Shown: positions 1-5,542 of the stretch, one piece after another
Position numbering within the stretch: the stretch's first letter is position 1
Layout of the letters: the number at the start of each line of letters is the position of its first letter
NCBI GenBank assembly: GCA_031285215.1
Contig: JAITWQ010000092.1
Coordinates: 1-6,731, forward strand
Reading direction: 5' to 3'
DNA from: Syntrophobacterales bacterium
GTDB lineage: Bacteria; Desulfobacterota; Syntrophia; Syntrophales; JAAYKM01
DNA length: 6,731 nucleotides
Translations under genes and position numbers: made by a program
The notes under the pieces: generated by a model
Seen by the model: the letters and a program-made list of their open reading frames with translations, nothing else
Told to the model about the DNA's origin: nothing
Database searches by the model: none

Positions 1-17
1 AGTTTTTTTGACTGTAA

Positions 18-72
18 TAAAAATATTCGGCACAATCGCCGCACAATAAATCCGCCGCTTTCCCCGGAAAGC
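18..72 (-). terminator. Possible rodA terminator region with two small hairpins
   Basis: Reading the minus strand just past the rodA stop codon, a perfect inverted repeat at 57-72 (GCTTTCC, two-base centre, GGAAAGC) begins only two bases after the stop. A second, weaker stem at 28-41 (CGGC, six-base loop, GCCG) follows and leads into an AT-rich stretch with five consecutive T on the minus strand (AATATTTTTATTA, 27 down to 15). The second hairpin plus T tract is the more terminator-like arrangement, but its stem is only four pairs. The first stem is stronger but is not followed by a T run. The termination role is inferred from position. No coding frame is supported in 1-74. Confidence 0.35.
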
Positions 73-74
73 AA

Positions 75-1178
75 TCAGGAATGAAGAAGGAAACGCCTCA
101 TGCTGATGTTCATCAGCAGACCCATGGCAATGAGAAGAACGACGATGGATGATCCTCCGTAGCTCATAAACGGCAGAGGGATACCCACCACAGGTAAAAG
201 GCCAAGAACCATCCCCACATTGATAAATACGCTCCAGGCAATAAGCATGGTGATACCGAAAGCAATCAGGGTACCCAGATAATCTTTCGAATAAAGAGAA
301 ATTTTCAATCCCCACACAATGAGAGAAAGAAACAGGATCATGAGGATGGCGACCCCGATAAATCCCCACTCTTCGGCAAAAACGGAGAAGACAAAATCGG
401 TCTGCTGTTCCGGCAGAAACCGCAGATGCGTTTGCGTCCCCTGTAAAAATCCTTTTCCCCACCATCCTCCGGAACCGATGGCGATCATTGATTGAATGAT
501 ATGGTATCCCGCTCCCAGGGGATCCTTTTCCGGCGCAAAGAGAGTTAGAATCCGCTCTTTTTGATAATCCCTTAACAGAAACCAGGCCATTGGCAGCAAA
601 GCCATTCCCGTCACACAAACAACGCCCAGTGCTTTCCAATTTACCCCGATGAAAAGGACCATGGATACAAAGATAATGAACACAACCAGGGCCGTGCCAA
701 GATCAGGTTGCTGGAGGATCAGAAAAAAGGGAACGATCATAAGCACCGCGGGAAAAACCAGGTCCTTCAATAAAAGTGACCGCTGGAGCTTGTTTTCATC
801 AAAATATTTTGCCAGTACCAAAATAATGGCCAGTTTCATCAATTCGGAAGGCTGAAAAGAAAAACCCATAAAGAGAATCCACCGCCGCGAACCATGGGTC
901 ATGTACCCATAGAATAAAACGATAAGAAGAAGAACGACAGTGATGCCGTAAATAAAATAGGCATGGCGGATAATGTACCGATAATCCACGCTGAAAGCGA
1001 GTACCATGCAAACAAGGCCCAGAACGATCCATCTGATCTGCTTCAGGCAGAGGGATGTGTCCTGACTGAAGGCAAATCCGGCGCTGTAAAGGTTTACCAA
1101 ACCAGCGGTGAGGATTAAAAGAAGGATAAGGAGGAGAGTCCAGTCAAAATGAGTAAACAAGCGCCGGTCAAAACGCAC
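75..1178 (-). CDS. rodA: RodA, SEDS-family peptidoglycan glycosyltransferase
   Basis: RodA is the polytopic inner-membrane enzyme that polymerises lipid II into glycan strands for side-wall elongation, working with a class B penicillin-binding protein (PBP2) and the MreBCD elongasome. The 367-residue product matches the usual RodA length (about 370) and is nearly all hydrophobic helices. Visible SEDS signatures are GSRRWI (96-101), QPSELMKL (109-116), QQPDLGTA (156-163), the large-loop segment with PEQQTDF containing Asp261, and PLPFMSYGGSS (334-344). Asp261 aligns with the catalytic Asp262 known in E. coli RodA. The start is GTG, preceded by a strong ribosome binding site AGGGGAG (1185-1191) with a six-base spacer. 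FtsW is less likely: the protein is short, has no N-terminal extension, and its PDLGT segment is RodA-like. The gene is alone; mrdA and mreBCD do not lie upstream, where a divergent gene begins instead. Confidence 0.95.
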   Translation of the reverse strand: MRFDRRLFTHFDWTLLLILLLILTAGLVNLYSAGFAFSQDTSLCLKQIRWIVLGLVCMVLAFSVDYRYIIRHAYFIYGITVVLLLIVLFYGYMTHGSRRWILFMGFSFQPSELMKLAIILVLAKYFDENKLQRSLLLKDLVFPAVLMIVPFFLILQQPDLGTALVVFIIFVSMVLFIGVNWKALGVVCVTGMALLPMAWFLLRDYQKERILTLFAPEKDPLGAGYHIIQSMIAIGSGGWWGKGFLQGTQTHLRFLPEQQTDFVFSVFAEEWGFIGVAILMILFLSLIVWGLKISLYSKDYLGTLIAFGITMLIAWSVFINVGMVLGLLPVVGIPLPFMSYGGSSIVVLLIAMGLLMNISMRRFLLHS

Positions 1179-1219
1179 GATCAGCTCCCCTGTTCCATAC
1201 GTAAAGACGAAGCATAAAG

Positions 1220-1248
1220 AATATCTTCTTTAAAAAATTATCTTTCAA
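1220..1248 (-). promoter_or_regulatory. Candidate sigma70-type promoter for rodA
   Basis: On the minus strand, TTGAAA (1243-1248) is separated by 17 bases from GATATT (1220-1225), which matches four of six bases of the -10 consensus. The transcript would begin roughly 35 bases before the GTG start of rodA. Since no gene lies upstream in the same direction, rodA needs a promoter in this interval. The exact site is inferred from consensus alone in an AT-rich stretch, where chance matches are common. Confidence 0.3.
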
Positions 1249-1299
1249 TAAATCAAGAATGAACACGGTAATTCCTTGTCACCACATTCCTTACATGTT

Positions 1300-1319
1300 A
1301 TGGGAGACATCATTCCCAT
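1300..1319. repeat. Inverted repeat in the divergent promoter region
   Basis: ATGGGA (1300-1305) and TCCCAT (1314-1319) form a perfect six-base inverted repeat with an eight-base centre. The right arm is also part of the palindrome CCCATGGG (1315-1322). The repeat covers the candidate -35 element of the DUF1846 promoter, so it could be an operator or a hairpin in the DNA, but six-base arms can arise by chance and no regulator is evident in the window. Confidence 0.3.
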
Positions 1320-1332
1320 GGGTTCATATATT
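1304..1332 (+). promoter_or_regulatory. Candidate sigma70-type promoter for the DUF1846 gene
   Basis: GAGACA (1304-1309, four of six to the -35 consensus) is followed after 17 bases by TATATT (1327-1332, five of six to the -10 consensus). Transcription would begin near 1339, about 19 bases before the ATG at 1358, leaving just enough leader for the AGGA ribosome binding site at 1348-1351. This also argues against a start at the upstream ATG at 1259, which would lie before the promoter. The call rests on consensus matching only. Confidence 0.3.
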
Positions 1333-1357
1333 CTACTTCATTTTTACAGGAAAATCC

Positions 1358-2236
1358 ATGATACAGAAGACAGGTTTTGATAATAAACGATATATAAAAG
1401 AGCAAACCGCCGCCATTCTGGATCGCGCCCGGCGGTTCAACAACAAACTATATCTGGAATTCGGAGGAAAGCTCCTCTACGACTACCATGCCGCCCGCGT
1501 TCTTCCCGGTTACGATCCCAACGTTAAAATGAGACTGATCAAAGAGTTAAAGGATCAGGCCAATATCCTCCTCTGTATCTATGCCGGCGATATTGAACGG
1601 AAAAAGATAAGGGCCGATTTCGGCATCACCTACGATTCGGACGCCATGAAGCTCATTGACGAATTGCGGGACTGGGGAATTGATATTCTCGGCGTCGTCA
1701 TCACCCGCTTTGACCACCAACCGGCGGCAACGCTGTTCAAAAAAAAGCTGGAACGGCGCAGCGTCAATGTTTTCACCCATCGTTACACCGCCGGCTATCC
1801 CACCGATGTTGACCGCATCGTCAGCCAGGAAGGATACGGGGCCAATTGCTACATCGAAACGACAAAACCTTTGGTTATCGTTACGGGACCGGGACCGGGA
1901 AGCGGCAAGATGGCCACATGCCTTTCCCAGCTTTACCACGACCATGAACGGGGCATTCAGTCGGGATTCGCAAAATTTGAAACGTTTCCCATCTGGAACC
2001 TTCCCCTGCAGCATCCAGTCAATGTGGCCTACGAAGCGGCAACAGCCGACATCATGGATAAGAATCAGATTGACCCTTTCCATCTGGAGGCTTATGGAAA
2101 AACAGCGGTAAACTACAATCGTGATGTGGAAATATTTCCTGTGGTGCGCAGAATTCTGAAAAAATCACAGGAATCCCCTCCTTTTACCGTTCTCCCACCG
2201 ATATGGGGGTCAACTGCGCGGGGTTTGCCATTATAG
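1358..2236 (+). CDS. DUF1846-family protein, N-terminal part (frame broken)
   Basis: This is the first 60 percent of a DUF1846 (PF08903) protein, a conserved bacterial family of about 500 residues with no biochemical role known to me. Family landmarks are an N-terminal [42 protein letters not shown], the glycine-rich [19 protein letters not shown] (from residue 176), [37 protein letters not shown] and [11 protein letters not shown] chose the ATG at 1358 because AGGA lies six bases upstream and the family's N-terminus begins there; extending to the ATG at 1259 adds 33 unrelated residues. From this start the frame encodes 292 residues, but the final 20 or so (after ESPP) do not resemble the family: the true sequence continues in the -1 frame. 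The protein made from this frame alone would lack the C-terminal domain. Family assignment is firm; function is unknown. Confidence 0.85.
   Translation: MIQKTGFDNKRYIKEQTAAILDRARRFNNKLYLEFGGKLLYDYHAARVLPGYDPNVKMRLIKELKDQANILLCIYAGDIERKKIRADFGITYDSDAMKLIDELRDWGIDILGVVITRFDHQPAATLFKKKLERRSVNVFTHRYTAGYPTDVDRIVSQEGYGANCYIETTKPLVIVTGPGPGSGKMATCLSQLYHDHERGIQSGFAKFETFPIWNLPLQHPVNVAYEAATADIMDKNQIDPFHLEAYGKTAVNYNRDVEIFPVVRRILKKSQESPPFTVLPPIWGSTARGLPL
2172..2209 (+). other. Frame break inside the DUF1846 gene
   Basis: Family-like sequence ends in the upstream frame at ESPP (through 2182) and resumes in the -1 frame as [11 protein letters not shown], with both frames open from 2125 to 2236. Adding one base around the runs CCCC (2175-2178) and TTTT (2182-2185) joins the halves into one protein of 505 residues, the expected family length. 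A six-pair stem with one G-U pair, CTCCCA/TGGGGG (2192-2197 and 2204-2209), begins six bases after the T run. T TTT ACC is not a canonical -1 slippery heptamer, because only the Phe tRNA can re-pair after slipping. A one-base deletion, real or from sequencing, is therefore the simplest reading. Confidence 0.75.
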
Positions 2237-2874
2237 ATGATGAGGTCGCGCAGGAAGCGTCAAAACAGGAGCTTATCCGCCGTTACTTCCGCTATCGCTG
2301 CGAATATGTCATGGGATTCACAGACAGCGAAACGGTGCAAAAGACAGAACTGTTTCTCAAAGATTTCGCCTTGAATCCGACGGACAGGCTCGTGGTAAAC
2401 CCCGCTCACACCGCAGCCAAAGACGCCCAGAAACGGGACAAGGGCAACAAGGGTATTTTCTGCGGCGCTGCCATTGAATTGCAGGACGGAACGATTATCA
2501 CGGGGAACAATTCCGCGCTGCTGCACGCCGCCTCCAGCATGATCATTCACGCCATCAAATATCTCGCCGATATTCCCGAAAAAATTAAACTTCTCCCTCC
2601 TCACATTACCAACGCCGTCGGCAACCTGAAGACAAACATCCTTCACGACAAAACTGTAAGCCTTGATCTGGATGAAACCCTGATTGCCCTAAGCGTCAGC
2701 GCCATCAACAATCCGGCGGCCCAGCTGGCCATTGAAAAACTAACCGACCTGAAAGACTGCGAAGTGCATATGACGCATATCCCTACCGCCGGTGATGAGG
2801 CGGGTTTGCGGCGTCTCGGAGTTAATCTGACGACGGAACCCTATTTCTCCACGAAAGATCTCTACATGCCCTGA
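2203..2874 (+). CDS. DUF1846-family protein, C-terminal part (frame broken)
   Basis: This frame carries the rest of the DUF1846 protein begun at 1358. It opens with [14 protein letters not shown], which in intact relatives directly follows a SPTD segment; that segment is encoded here just upstream in the same frame (2191-2202), so the ATG at 2203 is an internal methionine and not a likely natural start. No ribosome binding site precedes it at proper distance. Further family features are [14 protein letters not shown], a [14 protein letters not shown] strand, [25 protein letters not shown] and a C-terminal [11 protein letters not shown]. The segment has no internal stop or further shift, and its good conservation suggests that the lesion is recent or is a sequence error. 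Translated alone it would give 223 residues, probably unstable without the N-terminal part. Confidence 0.8.
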   Translation: MGVNCAGFAIIDDEVAQEASKQELIRRYFRYRCEYVMGFTDSETVQKTELFLKDFALNPTDRLVVNPAHTAAKDAQKRDKGNKGIFCGAAIELQDGTIITGNNSALLHAASSMIIHAIKYLADIPEKIKLLPPHITNAVGNLKTNILHDKTVSLDLDETLIALSVSAINNPAAQLAIEKLTDLKDCEVHMTHIPTAGDEAGLRRLGVNLTTEPYFSTKDLYMP

Positions 2875-2952
2875 AAAACAAATGCCGTGAACCATCATCG
2901 CCTCCCCCGTGACAGATCGAAAAAAATGTAAGATACTGCGAATATTCTCTTT

Positions 2953-4164
2953 TTGCACCAGAACTTCCCCGGTCAGTTTCTGCATCTGTCCGTGCATCTT
3001 GCCCGTAATTTGGGATGGCGCGTGGTTGGCATGGGCGATGCCGCTAATATTGCCTCACGGAAAACCCTCTCCCATATCACCACTGTCGGCTATCCCCACA
3101 AAAAAATACCGGCGACGGGCCATATTTACCTGCGGGACATGGAAGATCAGCTCCGGCAGGGGCAATCGGCTCTAAGGGCGCTCCTGCGGCTGCGGGAAAG
3201 GGGATTTACGCCTCATATTATCTGTTCGCATCCCGGATGGGGAGAATCGCTATTCCTGCGCGAAGCCTTTCCTCGCAGTAAAATCGTGACTTATTGTGAA
3301 TTTTTTTATGGCGCGGAAAACAGAGACTTTGGTTTTGATCCGGAATTTTCCCATCCTTCCCTTGATGATCTATGCCGCTTGCGGCTTCGCAATGCGGTTC
3401 ATCTCCTTGCCATGGAGACAAGCGATCATCTCTGGGCTTCCAGCCAATGGCAGAGCAGCCTTCTCCCTCATTTTCAGCGGCCCGCCTGTTCTGTTATTCA
3501 TGAAGGAATTGACACGAGTGTTGCCTGCCCCGATCCGAACGCTCAATTTCGCCATCAATATCTGCATCTGACGGCGCAAGATTCTGTCCTCACATACGTC
3601 GCCAGAAATTTGGAACCTTACAGGGGTTTCCATACCTTTATGCGCTCTTTGCCGGAAATCATGGAAGAAAACCCGCAAACGCAAGTAGTCGTCGTGGGAG
3701 GAGACGATGTCAGCTACGGTACACGCCCTGCCGGCAGTGAAAACTGGCGAACGAAGATGCTGGCAGAGGCAGGAACAAACCTTCCCTTATCGCGCATCCA
3801 CTTTGTGGGAAAGCTGCCCTATCAAGATTATCTCTCTTTACTGCAAATCTCTTCCGCCCATGTTTACCTGACCTATCCTTTTGTCCTCTCCTGGTCATGC
3901 CTGGAGGCAATGTCTGCGGGCTGCATTGTCATCGCCTCCCAAACGCCGCCCGTGGAAGAGGTCATTCGTCACGGCATAAATGGTTTGCTCGTTGATTTTT
4001 TTGATTATTCAGCTTTGGCGCGGCAGGTTTCTGCTGCTTTGCAACACCCGGATGAATTCCTTGCCATGCGTAAAGAGGCGCGGAAAACCATTGAGAACGA
4101 CTATGATCTGCATCGTATTTGTCTTCCCCGGCAAGTCGCCATGCTCCGGTCTTTGATGGAATGA
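2953..4164 (+). CDS. GT-B glycosyltransferase, family 4 (Glyco_trans_4_3 type)
   Basis: The product is a cytoplasmic GT-B enzyme expected to move a sugar from a nucleotide-sugar donor to a glycan or lipid-linked acceptor; donor and acceptor cannot be read from sequence. The N-terminal domain fits PF12000: HQNFPGQF (2-9), SHPGWGE (92-98), CEFFYGAE (115-122), FDPEF (128-132) and VIHEGIDT (181-188). A Glycos_transf_1 domain follows, with ARNLEPYRGF (217-226) and YPFVLSWSCLEAMSAG (from 308). In the E-x7-E position the first acidic residue is Phe310 and the second is Glu318, a pattern I associate with this subfamily. The start is uncertain. TTG at 2953 is the first ordinary start codon, but the same frame reads NILFL just upstream (2941-2955), the usual first strand of these enzymes, back to a TAA at 2929. 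An ATT start at 2944 or a damaged start is possible. No clear ribosome binding site precedes any candidate. The gene lies 78 bases after the DUF1846 gene in the same direction. Confidence 0.85.
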   Translation: MHQNFPGQFLHLSVHLARNLGWRVVGMGDAANIASRKTLSHITTVGYPHKKIPATGHIYLRDMEDQLRQGQSALRALLRLRERGFTPHIICSHPGWGESLFLREAFPRSKIVTYCEFFYGAENRDFGFDPEFSHPSLDDLCRLRLRNAVHLLAMETSDHLWASSQWQSSLLPHFQRPACSVIHEGIDTSVACPDPNAQFRHQYLHLTAQDSVLTYVARNLEPYRGFHTFMRSLPEIMEENPQTQVVVVGGDDVSYGTRPAGSENWRTKMLAEAGTNLPLSRIHFVGKLPYQDYLSLLQISSAHVYLTYPFVLSWSCLEAMSAGCIVIASQTPPVEEVIRHGINGLLVDFFDYSALARQVSAALQHPDEFLAMRKEARKTIENDYDLHRICLPRQVAMLRSLME

Positions 4165-4192
4165 ATATACTGACAAAGATGATAAAAAATGC

Positions 4193-5542
4193 TCAACGCA
4201 CCTTCAATCCCTCATCCAGATATTTGATAACAGGGAAGAGGAAAAACTCCAAAACACGTCTTTTCCCCACGTTAATCTCTGCCGTTACCGTCATGCCGGG
4301 TCTGATATGATGAATTGTTCCGTTTTTCGCGCGCAGTTCCTCCGATAGCAGCGTAATATGCAGAGGATATCCTCCTTGCTGCTGCGCCATCTCTTCACTC
4401 TGGGAAGGTTGTTGATTCTTATCCTGTTCGTCAACGCTAAAGGGGGAAATCGTCATGATCTGCCCTTTGATGGTACCATATTTTTGAAAATCAAAGGTAT
4501 CAACCTTAACCACACAATCCTGATTATCCCGAACGAAACCAATATCTTTATTCGAAATGATAACATTGGCAATAAGGGGCGTCTTTTCCGGAACGATTCC
4601 CGCCACCGGCTGGGCTGTCGTTACCACGCCGCCCAGCGTCTTGGACGGCAGCAGGTAAATGTAGCCATTCACCGGCGACGTGATCAATCGTTTTTCCTTG
4701 CGGAAGCGCAAACTGTTCACTTCAGCTTCCAGCACATTTTTACTCTGGAGACTGGCCGAATACTCGGAAAGCAACCGATCCTGAAAGCCGCTCTTAAAAC
4801 TCACCATTTCATCCTTGATGCGCCCTATTCTGGCTGCCGCTTGCATGGCCTGACCATTTTTGACTTCCAGTTCCCGCTCTATATTCATACGTTCCCTGAC
4901 CTTCTCACGATAACGATTCTCCGCCAGAGCCCCTGCCTCGAAAAGGGCATGGGCACGCCTTTCGTCTTCGCGAGTCATAGTCAGAATACCGCTGAGATGA
5001 CCGATCTCATTCAGCAATGTTGCCCGTTCCGTCTCTGCCTCAACCAGTGATTTCTCTTTCTCTTTCAGGGATGAATCGTAAGCTTCACGCTGGGCCAGGT
5101 AATGAGCCGCCTGTACCTGGGCTGTTCCATCCTGATACTCTTTATCCGCCGGCTTGAAGGCGTTCCCTGATAAAACGGCGTTAATACGTTCCATGGTCAG
5201 CTTGGAAAAGTCCAGATTGCGGCTTTTCCCTTCAAGATCACCCGTATCTACGGAAGGGTCAATTTCCAGTAAAATATCGCCAGCCTTGACAAAATCACCC
5301 TCTTTAACGTTAATAGCCGTCACCACTCCCGTTTCAAGGGGTTGAAGCACTTTAACATCTCCCATGGGGATAATTTTTCCCCGGGCAGAAACCACAACAT
5401 CCACTTTCACAAAATACAACCCGAGGAGTACAATGATTAAAAGGGCCATGGCCGTCCAGAGAAACCATTTCCCAATAGGGTTGGGAGGACGTTCTTCTAT
5501 TTCGGCAAGAATGGGTCGAAAATCATGATGATCTTTATTCAC
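4193..5542 (-). CDS. HlyD-family type I secretion membrane fusion protein
   Basis: This periplasmic adaptor links the inner-membrane ABC exporter to a TolC-like outer-membrane channel so that substrate crosses both membranes in one step. The 449 residues show a short cytoplasmic N-terminus, one membrane helix (about 26-45), a first lipoyl half-motif (about 62-96), a long charged helical hairpin for contact with the outer-membrane channel (about 110-280), a second lipoyl half beginning at LITSPVNGYIY (286-296), a beta-barrel region, and the typical end GMTVTAEI...YLDEGLKVR. Length is normal for the family (about 430-480). A Gln/Glu-rich, low-complexity insert occupies about 374-390. The start is GTG; it overlaps the stop codon of the upstream ABC gene as GTGA, with GAGGA nearby as a ribosome binding site, so translational coupling is likely. 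The gene ends 28 bases from the convergent glycosyltransferase gene. Confidence 0.95.
   Translation of the reverse strand: MNKDHHDFRPILAEIEERPPNPIGKWFLWTAMALLIIVLLGLYFVKVDVVVSARGKIIPMGDVKVLQPLETGVVTAINVKEGDFVKAGDILLEIDPSVDTGDLEGKSRNLDFSKLTMERINAVLSGNAFKPADKEYQDGTAQVQAAHYLAQREAYDSSLKEKEKSLVEAETERATLLNEIGHLSGILTMTREDERRAHALFEAGALAENRYREKVRERMNIERELEVKNGQAMQAAARIGRIKDEMVSFKSGFQDRLLSEYSASLQSKNVLEAEVNSLRFRKEKRLITSPVNGYIYLLPSKTLGGVVTTAQPVAGIVPEKTPLIANVIISNKDIGFVRDNQDCVVKVDTFDFQKYGTIKGQIMTISPFSVDEQDKNQQPSQSEEMAQQQGGYPLHITLLSEELRAKNGTIHHIRPGMTVTAEINVGKRRVLEFFLFPVIKYLDEGLKVR

Noticed and set aside
1168..1215. Possible 15-codon minus-strand leader peptide starting at 1215 and overlapping the rodA start
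   Set aside because: It has only a weak purine stretch upstream, no attenuator-like structure and no telling residue composition; it is likely chance.
1259..1357. Start of the DUF1846 gene at the upstream ATG (33 extra residues)
   Set aside because: The extra residues do not match the family, no ribosome binding site precedes 1259, and the best promoter lies downstream of it. ATG 1358 has AGGA at six bases.
1547..2083. Minus-strand open frame of 178 codons opposite the DUF1846 gene
   Set aside because: The plus strand encodes clear family motifs here, and the antisense translation looks like nothing recognisable.
2909..3175. Plus-strand frame beginning GTG at 2909 as an alternative N-terminus for the glycosyltransferase
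   Set aside because: Only the frame of 2953 encodes NILFLHQNFPGQF and the later family motifs; the 2909 frame diverges into unrelated sequence, and joining it would need a frameshift that does not improve the match.
4165..4192. Bidirectional terminator between the convergent glycosyltransferase and HlyD genes
   Set aside because: There is a run of six T on the minus strand after hlyD, but only a three-pair stem before it; too weak to call.
4358..5050. Plus-strand open frame of 230 codons opposite the HlyD gene
   Set aside because: It lies wholly antisense to a confidently assigned gene, and its translation resembles no family I know.
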